50,297 nt of DNA, from IMG/VR virus record IMGVR_UViG_3300025116_000097, positions 1-50,297 of that record; one strand, 5' to 3'. Of the stretch, positions 37,474 to 45,635 are shown in pieces; position 1 is the first letter of the stretch, and every line of letters begins with the position of its first letter. Below the pieces are notes generated by a model. That model was given only the letters and a program-made list of their open reading frames with translations, was not told the DNA's origin and made no database searches. The position numbers and the translations under genes were made by a program. Origin of the DNA: a virus.

Positions 37474-38394
37474 ATGACGCAACATCAAATCGTTACCGTA
37501 GATTTCCACGGTCAATCCATCATCGCATCCGCCATTGACGGCAAGCCCTACGTGGCGCTGAAGCCGCTGGTTGAAAACATCGGCCTGCAATGGGAGGCGC
37601 AATACAAGCGCCTTCAGCGCAACCCGGTTCTGAAATCAACTATGTCCGTTATGGACATGGTTGCCGAAGATGGAAAGACACGCGAAATGCTGTGCCTGCC
37701 GCTGTCCATGCTCAATGGCTGGCTGTTCGGAGTTGACGTCAACCGCGTGCGCGAAGAAATCCGCCCCAAGCTGATCCGCTACCAGACGGAATGCTTCGAG
37801 GTGCTGGCCCAACACTTCATGCCCGCCCAGCGCCCGCACAACCCCGCCATCGACTACGACCGCATCAGCCCCGCCCAGGCGCAAGACCTCAAGGAGCTGG
37901 TGCACGCCGTAGTCGATGCCAAGGTGCAAGGCTTTGGCGAAACGTGGGCGCGGCTGCACCGCAAGTTCCGCGTGAACAGCTACCTCGAACTGCCCGCTGC
38001 CAAGTTTGACGAGGCACGCGATTACCTGCTGGGCAAGCTGCCCGAGACCCCGGCACCGGCCCTGCCCGATATGAACCGCACCCGCGCCGCATTCGACGCA
38101 GCCGCCCAGGCCGCAGCATCGGTACAGACCGCCGTTTTCAACGCCGTGCTGTCCGGCAATGACGAATGGAAATACAGCCGCTGGGTGCTGGCCTTCATTG
38201 ACGACAGCGCCAAGGGCTCGCCCGCCTACGTGCGCCAACTGGAGCACGGCTCATTCACCACCACCTGGCCCCGCCTGGTGCGCGATGTAGGAACCGGCGA
38301 GTGCATGTGCAGCAGCGCCGAACTGCTCGACATGGCCGCAGCCTGCATGCAGCGCCTGCAGCAGCGCGGCACACCGCCACGGCTGGCCGCATAA
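37474..38394 (+). CDS. Phage antirepressor, P22_AR_N domain
   Basis: A 306-residue protein. MTQHQIVTVDFHGQSIIASAIDGKPYVALKPLVENIGLQWEAQYKRLQRNP and LPLSMLNGWLFGVDVNRVREEIRPKLIRYQTECFEVLAQHF form the P22_AR_N domain. The C-terminal helical part is AFDAAAQAAASVQTAVFNAVLSG. It is expected to bind and inactivate repressor. The frame is open upstream to 37153, but ATG 37474 with TGAGG is chosen because the upstream part is the C4 RNA region. Confidence 0.88.
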   Translation: MTQHQIVTVDFHGQSIIASAIDGKPYVALKPLVENIGLQWEAQYKRLQRNPVLKSTMSVMDMVAEDGKTREMLCLPLSMLNGWLFGVDVNRVREEIRPKLIRYQTECFEVLAQHFMPAQRPHNPAIDYDRISPAQAQDLKELVHAVVDAKVQGFGETWARLHRKFRVNSYLELPAAKFDEARDYLLGKLPETPAPALPDMNRTRAAFDAAAQAAASVQTAVFNAVLSGNDEWKYSRWVLAFIDDSAKGSPAYVRQLEHGSFTTTWPRLVRDVGTGECMCSSAELLDMAAACMQRLQQRGTPPRLAA

Positions 38395-38450
38395 CGCTAT
38401 CAAATAGATAGCTGCTAGCGCTTTCTGGTAAAGCGCTAGAGACTGATTTC
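38395..38450. repeat. Comamonadaceae-type intergenic hairpin element, copy 1
   Basis: CGCTATCAAATAGATAGCTG, then the perfect stem CTAGCGCTTT-CTGGT-AAAGCGCTAG and GACTGATTTCA. It follows the antirepressor stop directly. Closely related to the element at 40724. Confidence 0.7.
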
Positions 38451-38511
38451 ATTCACAACCCGCCACGGCTGCACACCGGCAGTCCGGGCGGAGCCTTGAC
38501 CGGAGAAAACC

Positions 38512-38805
38512 ATGAACGACTCCCGCCCCAACATCGGCACCGCCCTGCTGCTGATCGCCATCTTCGCGGCCTTCTTCGCGGCCCAGCACCTGGACATGAC
38601 GGACAACAGCGCAGAGCACGCGCAGGCCGCAGAGATCGAGCAGCGCTTAACCGAAGCAGAGCAGCAGGCGCGCAAAGAAGCCGCAGCGCAGTACGCATGC
38701 GGGCCGCAGGCGGCTTACGTCTGGATCAACGAATCGACCATCGAGTGCCTGACGACACGCGGCGATCCTGCGGGAACAACCCTGATTGCTGGAGGCAGGC
38801 CATGA
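38512..38805 (+). CDS. Single-TM protein (97 aa)
   Basis: An N-terminal TM (IGTALLLIAIFAAFFAAQHL, residues 8-27) is followed by a helical coiled region (EHAQAAEIEQRLTEAEQQARKEAAAQYACG) and a short C-terminal part. GGAGAAAACC precedes the ATG. Hypothetical inner-membrane protein. It overlaps the next gene by four bases. Confidence 0.72.
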   Translation: MNDSRPNIGTALLLIAIFAAFFAAQHLDMTDNSAEHAQAAEIEQRLTEAEQQARKEAAAQYACGPQAAYVWINESTIECLTTRGDPAGTTLIAGGRP

Positions 38806-39404
38806 AAGAGCGCCCGATCCTCTTCAGCGGCGCCATGGTGCGCGCGCTGCTGGCTGGCACGAAGACGCAGACGCGGCGGATGGTGAAGCCACAGCCGCAA
38901 ATGGTCACCAACCGCACGATTGTGATATGGGATGGCCCTGCATCCGCTCTGAAGTACAAGCTTGAAAGAATAGGCAGGGGATGCCCCTGCGGCCAGCCCG
39001 GCGACCGATTGTGGGTGCGGGAGACATGGGCACGCACAAATGTCTTCCCCGGCACCGAGCTGGTGGTCTACCGCGAGGGAGACAACCGCACGGACTACGG
39101 CGGCACCTGGAAACCGGGCATTCACATGTGCCGCCGAGACAGCCGCATCACCCTGGAGGTGACAGGCGTGCGCGTGGAGCGGCTGCAGGACATCAGCGAG
39201 GAAGACGCCCAGGCCGAGGGCGCAGACAGTTGCGTTTGGGACGGCATTGAGGACGACATCGGTGCGCTCATCGACTGGCCACTCAAAGAAACCGCCAACC
39301 CCTACCGCAATGGCTACGCGCTGCTGTGGGAGCAGATCAACGGCCCCGCCAGCTGGGCATCTAACCCATGGGTGTGGGTTGTCGAGTTTCGGAGGCTTCC
39401 ATGA
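38802..39404 (+). CDS. ASCH/PUA-like phage protein (200 aa)
   Basis: MKERPILFSGAMVRALLAGTKTQTRRMVKPQPQ, then CPCGQPGDRLWVRETWARTN and SRITLEVTGVRVERLQDISEEDAQAEG, ending LLWEQINGPASWASNPWVWVVEFRRL. This pattern is common in phage early regions; the N-terminal MKxRPILFSGxMVxAxLxGxKTQTRR motif is that of ASCH-like proteins, possibly RNA or modified-base binding. Function unproven. It is the first of two ASCH-like proteins in this operon. Confidence 0.85.
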   Translation: MKERPILFSGAMVRALLAGTKTQTRRMVKPQPQMVTNRTIVIWDGPASALKYKLERIGRGCPCGQPGDRLWVRETWARTNVFPGTELVVYREGDNRTDYGGTWKPGIHMCRRDSRITLEVTGVRVERLQDISEEDAQAEGADSCVWDGIEDDIGALIDWPLKETANPYRNGYALLWEQINGPASWASNPWVWVVEFRRLP

Positions 39405-39487
39405 AGCTCGCCGCCGCCATCACCGCCTGGGCCGCCTTGATCGTCGTTTGCACCGCCCTGGCCCTGGTCCGGATCTACGGAGCCTGA
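39401..39487 (+). CDS. Single-TM micropeptide (28 aa)
   Basis: MKLAAAITAWAALIVVCTAL ALVRIYGA. The start overlaps the preceding stop (ATGA) after GGAGG. Membrane micropeptide of unknown function. Confidence 0.6.
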   Translation: MKLAAAITAWAALIVVCTALALVRIYGA

Positions 39488-39491
39488 CGCC

Positions 39492-39689
39492 ATGGACTGC
39501 CCCACCGGCAAGGCCGTGCACACCTTCAAGACCGCCAAGGCCGCCAGCAAGCGCGCCCGGCGCCGTACAGAAACGCCCCTCGCCCCCTACCGCTGCGCCG
39601 AGTGCGGCCAGTGGCATGTGGGGCAGCACAACGGCCTGAAGAGGCCAGTAAGAACCATCTACACCAACCACCAATTGAGGACCACATGA
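39492..39689 (+). CDS. Small zinc-binding-like protein (65 aa)
   Basis: A basic N-terminal half (VHTFKTAKAASKRARRRTETPLAPYR) followed by CAECGQWHVGQHNG, a CxxC-W-H motif. The stop overlaps the Bet ATG. Likely nucleic-acid binding; such small proteins often precede bet. Confidence 0.7.
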   Translation: MDCPTGKAVHTFKTAKAASKRARRRTETPLAPYRCAECGQWHVGQHNGLKRPVRTIYTNHQLRTT

Positions 39690-40723
39690 GCAACATCGTT
39701 CTTTCCCAGGCCAAGAAGCTGGCCGAATCCTTTGGCATCGAAGGCGACGCCCAAGAGATCGTCTCCATCCTCAAGGCCACGGCCTTCCGCAGCGACAAAG
39801 GCGAGGTATCTGATGCCCAGCTGGCAGCGCTGCTGATCGTGGCAGGCCAGTACGGCCTGAACCCATGGACGAAGGAAATCTACGCGTTCCCCGACAAGAA
39901 AAACGGCATCGTTCCGGTGGTCGGTGTCGACGGTTGGTCGCGCATCATCAACGAGCACCCGCAATTTGACGGCATGGAGTTTCGAGTCAGCGAAAACATG
40001 GTGCGCATGCCCGGCGCGAACGTTGACGCCCCGGAATGGGTGGAGTCGGTGATTTACCGCAAGGACCGCAGTCGCCCGACAGTTGTCCGGGAGTACCTGG
40101 ACGAGGTGTATCGCGAGCCCTTCAAAGGCCAGTACGGCGTGGTGATCGGACCCTGGCAAACGCACACGAAGCGCTTTCTGCGCCACAAGGGGACCATTCA
40201 GGGCGCCCGCCTTGCATTCGGCTTCGGCGGCATATTCGACCAGGATGAGGCCGAGCGCATCGTCGAGGCGAAGGGCGGCGAGAAGTTCATGGGCCCGGTG
40301 GATGAGGTGAAGCCCGAGCCCGTCCCGTACCCCGCCGACCAGTTTGAAGCCAACCTGCCCGCGTGGCAGAAGGTGATCGAGGGAGGCCGCAAGAGCGCTG
40401 AGGATCTGATCGTCTTCGCCCAGTCCCGCAACCCGAACACCCCCTTCACCGAAGAGCAAAAGGCCAAGCTCCGCGCTTTCAATCCCGTGAAGAACCCTGC
40501 GGCCACCGATGTGCAGCCGAAGGGTGAATCCTCCGCGCCGGAACCAGCCGCCGCCGGCCCGGCCATCACCTTCGCCCAGGTCAGCGAGAAGCTGCATGCG
40601 GCCCAGGACATCGACGCCCTGAACACCGCAGCCGACCTGATCGGAGAAGTGGCGGACCCGCAACAGCGCGCCGAGCTGGAGACCATCTACGACACCCGCG
40701 CGGCCACCCTGGCGCCGCAGTAA
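39686..40723 (+). CDS. bet: Bet/RecT-family single-strand annealing recombinase
   Basis: A 345-residue protein. LLIVAGQYGLNPWTKEIYAFPDKKNGIVPVVGVDGWSRIINEHPQFDGM and GTIQGARLAFGFGGIFDQDEAERIVEA are the Bet/RecT core. Longer than lambda Bet (261), with a C-terminal helical extension after a Pro/Ala linker (AITFAQVSEKLHAAQDIDALNTAADLIGE). It anneals complementary strands with the exonuclease encoded next. Confidence 0.93.
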   Translation: MSNIVLSQAKKLAESFGIEGDAQEIVSILKATAFRSDKGEVSDAQLAALLIVAGQYGLNPWTKEIYAFPDKKNGIVPVVGVDGWSRIINEHPQFDGMEFRVSENMVRMPGANVDAPEWVESVIYRKDRSRPTVVREYLDEVYREPFKGQYGVVIGPWQTHTKRFLRHKGTIQGARLAFGFGGIFDQDEAERIVEAKGGEKFMGPVDEVKPEPVPYPADQFEANLPAWQKVIEGGRKSAEDLIVFAQSRNPNTPFTEEQKAKLRAFNPVKNPAATDVQPKGESSAPEPAAAGPAITFAQVSEKLHAAQDIDALNTAADLIGEVADPQQRAELETIYDTRAATLAPQ

Positions 40724-40780
40724 GCGCTATCAGAAACATAGCGTCATGCGCTTGTTTGGCAAGCGCCGCGACCAGATTTC
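40724..40780. repeat. Comamonadaceae-type intergenic hairpin element, copy 2
   Basis: GCGCTATCAGAAACATAGCG, then GCGCTTG-TTTGG-CAAGCGC and CAGATTTCA. Same layout as the element at 38395 but diverged, again directly after a stop codon. Confidence 0.7.
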
Positions 40781-40792
40781 AAGGAGATTCCC

Positions 40793-42568
40793 ATGCAAGT
40801 ACACGAACTGACCCAAGGCAGCCCAGAGTGGCATGCCTACCGCCGCAACCACTTCAACGCCAGCGACGCGCCGGCCATGCTGGGCTGCAGCCCGTACAAG
40901 ACGCGGGACCAGCTGATCGCTGAGCTGGCCACCGGCATCGTCCCCGAGGTGGATGCCGCAACGCAGCGCATCTTCGACGCCGGACACCGCTTCGAAGCTC
41001 TTGCCCGGCCGCTGGCCGAGAAGATCATCGGCGAAGAGCTGGCACCCCTGGTGGGCAGCAACGGAAAGTACAGCGCGAGCTTCGACGGGCTCACGCTAAT
41101 GGAGGACACCGCATTCGAGCACAAGACCATGAATGCCAATCTGCGAGCGTGCCTCCGTCAACAGGGCGGCAACGCCAATGACTTCCTGCCACCGCTCTAC
41201 CGGGTACAGATGGAGCAGCAGTGCATGGTGTCCGGCGCTACGCGCATCCTGTTCATGGCCTCGAAGTGGGAGCGTGTCCACGACTTCCCAGAGGACCAGC
41301 CAGAGGGCTGGCATCTGGTGGAAGAACGCCACTGCTGGTACACCCCCGACGCCGAACTGCGCGCCGAGATCGTGGCCGGCTGGGCCCAACTGGAGAAGGA
41401 AGTCGCCGCCTACGTGGCGCCCGACGCCGCACCCGCCAAGATCGTGGCCGAGGCCGTCACCGCCCTGCCCGCCGTGTTCGCCCAGGTCACCGGCAGCATA
41501 GCGCTGAAGGACAACCTGCCCGAATACGAAGTGGCGCTGCGCGACTTCATTGAGCACCGCCTCATAACCAAGCCCGAGAGCGATCAGGACTTCGCCAACC
41601 TGGACCTGCAGATCAAGTCCCTCAAGGGCGCCGAGGCCGCGCTGGATGCCTCCGAGGAACAGGCGTTGTCGCAGGCGGAAATGCTGTCTGCATTCAAGCG
41701 CCAGAAGGACATGCTCCACAAGCTGACGCGCGACACGCGCTTGGCGGCCGAGAAGCTGCTGACGGCCGAGAAGGAACGCATCAAGCTGGAGCAGGTACAG
41801 CGCGGCCAGCGCGAGTTCGCCGACCACGTCGCCAGCCTGAACGCTCGCCTGGGCAAGCCCTACATGCCAACCGTGCCCAGCGACTTCGCCGGAGCAGTCA
41901 AGAACAAGCGCACCGTGGACAGCCTGCGCAGTGCGGTGAACGACGAGCTAGCCCGGGTGAAAATCGAGTCCAGTGCCATCGCCGACCGCATCCAGATCAA
42001 CCTGACCACGCTGCGCGAGCTGGCCAGCCAGCACGCCTTCCTGTTCGCCGACACGTCCATCATCGTGCTCAAGCAGCCCGACGACCTGACCATGCTGGTG
42101 AAATCGCGGATTGCAGAGCACCAGGCCGCCGAGCAGGCCAGGCTGGAGGCCGAGCGCGAGCGCATCCGGCGGGAAGAAGCGGCAAAGCTGGAGCGCGAGG
42201 CGGAAGCGAAGCAGGCCGCAGCGCATGCCAATCAAGCGCGAGTTGCTATCAATTCTGATGATGTGGTGAATGCCGAGCTTACGCAAGAAATCCTCCAGCA
42301 GTCCGCTCCACCGGCACTGGAGAACATCATCCCCCTGTTGCGCGACGATCCAGCGCCCGCAGCGCGCACTGGCACGCCGACGCTCAAGCTGGGGCAAATA
42401 GCGGAGCGCCTGGGCTTCTCCCTGACGGCCGATTTTCTCAAGGGATTGGGCTTTGAAGTGGCCGCCCGCGAACGTGGCGCTTGCCTGTTCCACGAGGCTG
42501 ACTGGCCGCTGATCCTGGCCGCGCTGGTGCGTCACATCGAGGGCGTGCAGGCGAAGGCTGCAGCCTGA
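40793..42568 (+). CDS. YqaJ-type recombination exonuclease with C-terminal extension (591 aa)
   Basis: The N-terminal YqaJ domain (about 1-200) has [68 protein letters not shown] (catalytic Asp, Glu-x-Lys) and [15 protein letters not shown] long coiled-coil region (about 270-480) follows, then [53 protein letters not shown], a small domain also found on other phage proteins. It degrades 5' strands for Bet. Nearly three times the length of lambda Exo. Confidence 0.9.
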   Translation: MQVHELTQGSPEWHAYRRNHFNASDAPAMLGCSPYKTRDQLIAELATGIVPEVDAATQRIFDAGHRFEALARPLAEKIIGEELAPLVGSNGKYSASFDGLTLMEDTAFEHKTMNANLRACLRQQGGNANDFLPPLYRVQMEQQCMVSGATRILFMASKWERVHDFPEDQPEGWHLVEERHCWYTPDAELRAEIVAGWAQLEKEVAAYVAPDAAPAKIVAEAVTALPAVFAQVTGSIALKDNLPEYEVALRDFIEHRLITKPESDQDFANLDLQIKSLKGAEAALDASEEQALSQAEMLSAFKRQKDMLHKLTRDTRLAAEKLLTAEKERIKLEQVQRGQREFADHVASLNARLGKPYMPTVPSDFAGAVKNKRTVDSLRSAVNDELARVKIESSAIADRIQINLTTLRELASQHAFLFADTSIIVLKQPDDLTMLVKSRIAEHQAAEQARLEAERERIRREEAAKLEREAEAKQAAAHANQARVAINSDDVVNAELTQEILQQSAPPALENIIPLLRDDPAPAARTGTPTLKLGQIAERLGFSLTADFLKGLGFEVAARERGACLFHEADWPLILAALVRHIEGVQAKAAA

Positions 42569-42590
42569 CAAACCCTGCGACCAAAACCCC

Positions 42591-42616
42591 AAGCCACCCG
42601 CCGAGGTGGCTTTTTT
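42591..42616 (+). terminator. Rho-independent terminator
   Basis: GCCACC-N6-GGTGGC followed by TTTTTT, between exonuclease and the RdgC-type gene. Confidence 0.9.
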
Positions 42617-42627
42617 CTGGAGCCCCC

Positions 42628-43788
42628 ATGTTCAAGAACCTGATCATCTACCGAATCGCCCCGGGCTCAGTGCTCGACCTGCAGGCCGCCGAAGACGCCC
42701 TGGCCAAGGCCCCCTTCATGGATTGCAGCGCCACACAAGAGAAGTCCTGCGGCTGGGTGCCCCCACGCGGCGAGGCCCACGGCGCCATGCTGGAAAGCAT
42801 CGGCGGCCAGTGGATTGCCCGCCTGATGGCCGAAACCAAGGCCGTGCCCTCTGATGTCCTGAAGCGCAAGGTGGAAGAAAAGGCAGCGCGCATCGAGCGT
42901 GAAACCGGCCGCAAGCCCGGCAAGAAGGAGCTGCGCGAACTCAAGGATGAGGCCAAGCTGGATCTCCTGCCCATGGCGTTCACCAAGCAGGCCAGCACCT
43001 TGGTGTGGATCGAGCCAACTACCCGGCTGCTGGTGCTGGACACGGCCAGTCAGTCCCGCGCGGATGAAATCGTGTCGGCGCTGGTGGAGCTGCTGCCCGG
43101 TCTTTCGGTATCGCTGCTGCACACGCAGAGCAGCCCGCAGTCTTGCATGGCGCACTGGCTCAAGGAGCAGGAGCCCCCGGTGGGTTTCACCGTGGACCGC
43201 GAATGCGAGCTGAAGGCCAACGACGAAACCAAGGCGGTCGTGAAGTACGGCCGCCACCCGCTGGACATTGCCGAGGTGCAGCAGCACATCGCCCAGGGCA
43301 AGCTGCCCACCAAGTTGGCCATGACCTGGGACGACCGGGTTTCCTTCGTGCTGACCGAGGGCCTGCAGCTGCGCAAGCTGACGTTTCTCGACACCGTGGT
43401 TGAGGGCAAGGCCACCGACGATGGCGGCTTTGACACCGATGTAGCCATCGCCACTGGCGAGCTGGCGAAGCTGATCCCGGATCTGATCGAGGCGCTGGGC
43501 GGCGAGTCGGAAGCATGCTCGGCCATCGCGGCAGCGCATGCATTTGCGACAAGCAGCGCCGCAGAACAGTCAATACCACCCGACCCGTACCATGAAGGCG
43601 GCGGCCCAGACCCTATGTACCAGCAGGCCGTGGATGTAGTGCGAAAGCAAAACAAGGCCAGCATTTCATTGGTGCAGCGCGTGCTCCGCATCGGCTACAA
43701 CCGCGCCGACCGACTGCTGGAGGACATGGAGAAGGCTGGTTTGGTGGGTGCGATGCAGGCCAACGGCGCGCGCGAGGTGCTGCAATGA
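42628..43788 (+). CDS. RdgC recombination-associated protein fused to FtsK gamma domain
   Basis: A 386-residue protein. Residues 1-300 are RdgC ([85 protein letters not shown]). After a linker, residues 328-386 ([47 protein letters not shown]) are a clear FtsK gamma winged helix, the domain that reads KOPS and touches XerD. RdgC rings on dsDNA restrain RecA. The fusion may target that activity to KOPS-like or phage sites. Confidence 0.9.
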   Translation: MFKNLIIYRIAPGSVLDLQAAEDALAKAPFMDCSATQEKSCGWVPPRGEAHGAMLESIGGQWIARLMAETKAVPSDVLKRKVEEKAARIERETGRKPGKKELRELKDEAKLDLLPMAFTKQASTLVWIEPTTRLLVLDTASQSRADEIVSALVELLPGLSVSLLHTQSSPQSCMAHWLKEQEPPVGFTVDRECELKANDETKAVVKYGRHPLDIAEVQQHIAQGKLPTKLAMTWDDRVSFVLTEGLQLRKLTFLDTVVEGKATDDGGFDTDVAIATGELAKLIPDLIEALGGESEACSAIAAAHAFATSSAAEQSIPPDPYHEGGGPDPMYQQAVDVVRKQNKASISLVQRVLRIGYNRADRLLEDMEKAGLVGAMQANGAREVLQ

Positions 43789-43913
43789 CCCAGCCAACGC
43801 CGCAGCCCACGCCCACGGCACCCCAGCCCCGCACCTGCCTGGGCTGCGGCGCCCGCCACCCTATCAACCCAGACGGCACGCCAGTGGGCGGCGCGCTCCC
43901 CTGCGGGCACTGA
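43785..43913 (+). CDS. Small Cys-motif protein (42 aa)
   Basis: [42 protein letters not shown]: a Pro/Thr-rich start and a CxxC...CxH zinc-like end. It overlaps the RdgC-type stop (ATGA). Function unknown. Confidence 0.6.
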   Translation: MTQPTPQPTPTAPQPRTCLGCGARHPINPDGTPVGGALPCGH

Positions 43914-43916
43914 GCC

Positions 43917-44342
43917 ATGCCCAAGCCGCCAATAACCCGCGACGCCATCACCGCCGCGCTGAAAGAGTGCGGCCCGATGAGCGTCATGGAGCTGGTCGAG
44001 TACCTGGGCTGGTCGCGCAACCGGGTCGATGCGTGCATCACCACGGCACGCGAGAACCACCCGGGGAAGTTTTTTCGCATCGTGCGCTACCGCAAGCAGG
44101 TCGGCATTCAGGGCCGTGAGGCTGCGGTCTATGCCGCAGGCCCTGGGGCAGACGCCAAGCGGCCCACATTCGGCGCTGAGCACCAGCTGGAGCGCAAGCG
44201 CCGCTACTACCTGAGCAACCGCGCACAGTGGGCCGCCCGCCGCAAGGCGCGCACACGCCAGGGGCCAGCAAGCCCGTGGGACGGACTGGTGCCAATGGCG
44301 CGCAGGCCCTCAAGAAGCGCAGACACGCCAACGACACCATGA
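43917..44342 (+). CDS. Winged-helix-like DNA-binding protein (141 aa)
   Basis: ITRDAITAALKECGPMSVMELVEYLGWSRNRVDACITTARENHPGKFFRIVRY is a winged-helix pattern; the C-terminal part is basic (LERKRRYYLSNRAQWAARRKARTRQ). Likely a small transcriptional or replication regulator. It overlaps the HNH gene by four bases. Confidence 0.7.
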   Translation: MPKPPITRDAITAALKECGPMSVMELVEYLGWSRNRVDACITTARENHPGKFFRIVRYRKQVGIQGREAAVYAAGPGADAKRPTFGAEHQLERKRRYYLSNRAQWAARRKARTRQGPASPWDGLVPMARRPSRSADTPTTP

Positions 44343-45037
44343 CCGATCACCGCAAATGGACACCGCAGCAGCTCGAAGGGCTGCGCAAGCTGTACCCCGA
44401 CATGAAAGCCGCAGCCGTCGCTCAGGCTATTGGCCGGCCGGAAAAATCCGTGTACGCCAAAGCGCGAGAGCTGGGCATCGGCAAATCCGAAGCATTCAAA
44501 AAGAGCTGGGCAAGCGGGCGGATACAAGCAGCCAACACCGATCCGCGCATGGTGGCAACACGGTTCAAGCCAGGGCATACGACCTGGAACAAAGGCAAGC
44601 CAGGCACCACCGGATTGCACGAAAACTGCCGCGCAACGCAGTTCAAGCCCGGCCAAAAGCCGCACACCACACAGCCGGTTGGCTCTTACCGCATCAACAA
44701 GACAAAGGGTATTGCAAGGCTTGAGCAGAAGACGAACGAGCGCCCCGGACCCAACAGCGTGCGATGGATCCCCGTCACGCGGCTGGTGTGGGAGCAGCAC
44801 CACGGCCAGATCCCTCCAAAGCACATCGTGATTTTCAAAGACTCACGGCTTGCCACCGTGGTGCTGGAGGAAATCACTGTGGACAAGCTCATCTGCATCA
44901 CCCGCGCGCAGAACGCGGCCCGCAATCACCCGTCCAGCCGATCCCCGGAGCTGGCGAAGCTCACCCAGCTCAAAGGCGCCATCACACGCCAGGTCAACCG
45001 AATCACCCGCGAAAGCCAACAGAAAGCAACCCCATGA
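44339..45037 (+). CDS. HNH endonuclease-like protein with Myb/SANT-type N-terminus (232 aa)
   Basis: RKWTPQQLEGLRKLYPDMKAAAVAQAIGRPEKSVYAKARELGIGKS is a SANT-like HTH. FKPGHTTWNKGKPG and FKPGQKPHTTQPVGSYRINKTKG follow, then WIPVTRLVWEQHHGQIPPKHIVIFKDSRLATV...NAARNHP, a standard phage HNH_3-like end. Coupled by ATGA overlaps on both sides, so it behaves as an operon member rather than an insert. Confidence 0.82.
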   Translation: MTDHRKWTPQQLEGLRKLYPDMKAAAVAQAIGRPEKSVYAKARELGIGKSEAFKKSWASGRIQAANTDPRMVATRFKPGHTTWNKGKPGTTGLHENCRATQFKPGQKPHTTQPVGSYRINKTKGIARLEQKTNERPGPNSVRWIPVTRLVWEQHHGQIPPKHIVIFKDSRLATVVLEEITVDKLICITRAQNAARNHPSSRSPELAKLTQLKGAITRQVNRITRESQQKATP

Positions 45038-45321
45038 CGACACCCCACATCAACGAACTGCGCGCCCAACTCATGGCCACCCTGACCAGCCTGCGTGACC
45101 GCGACAACCCCATGGAGCCCGATCGCGCCCGCGCCGTTGCTCAGGTGGCAACTGTGCTCGTGGACAGCGCCAAGGTGGAGATCGACTACATCAAGGCGAC
45201 TGGCGCGGACCGCAGCGACTTCCTGGAATCGCCCATGACAACGGCACTGCCAGCACCGAGCGACACGCCCACGGCGAACAACCCGTTTCCGACCGTTGTG
45301 CGGCACCGGCTTGCGGGGTGA
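45034..45321 (+). CDS. Hypothetical protein (95 aa)
   Basis: MTTPHINELRAQLMATLTSLRDRDNPMEPDRARAVAQVATVLVDSAKVEIDYIKATGADRSDFLE. Helical; the DRARAVAQVAQ..VDSAKVE..Y pattern is common next to such HNH genes in phages. ATGA and GTGA overlaps on both sides. Function unknown. Confidence 0.72.
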   Translation: MTTPHINELRAQLMATLTSLRDRDNPMEPDRARAVAQVATVLVDSAKVEIDYIKATGADRSDFLESPMTTALPAPSDTPTANNPFPTVVRHRLAG

Positions 45322-45590
45322 GCAATGGCAGAGCTACCCCCCCCACAAAACCGCGCCTGAGCCCAAACACCAAGCGCCTCATCCGCAAGCGCAAGGAGTG
45401 GCGCAAGCGCGCCCTTGCGGCCGCTGTGCAACTCACTACCTGGCCCACCGGAGAGCCAGGGCGCGAAGCGGTCGAGACGGAAATGATCCTCAGCCTGAAC
45501 AAGGTGAATGCGTGGTTCAGAGAACCGCGTGCGCGACTGGTCGTTTCCGTGATCCAGCGCCGGGCCGTCTCGGCATTCCGGCTGCAGTAA
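45318..45590 (+). CDS. Hypothetical basic protein (90 aa)
   Basis: GTG start, then SNGRATPPTKPRLSPNTKRLIRKRKEWRKRALAAAVQLTTWPTGEPGREAVETEM. Strongly basic N-terminal half, probably nucleic-acid binding. Coupled to the upstream gene (GTGA). Confidence 0.65.
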   Translation: MSNGRATPPTKPRLSPNTKRLIRKRKEWRKRALAAAVQLTTWPTGEPGREAVETEMILSLNKVNAWFREPRARLVVSVIQRRAVSAFRLQ

Positions 45591-45596
45591 CCCAGA

Positions 45597-45622
45597 GCCC
45601 GACCAGAGCGGGCTTCTTCTTT
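45597..45622 (+). terminator. Rho-independent terminator
   Basis: GCCCG/CGGGC hairpin followed by TTCTTCTTTT between the basic protein and the mosaic gene. Confidence 0.75.
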
Positions 45623-45635
45623 TCAGGACGCCGAC

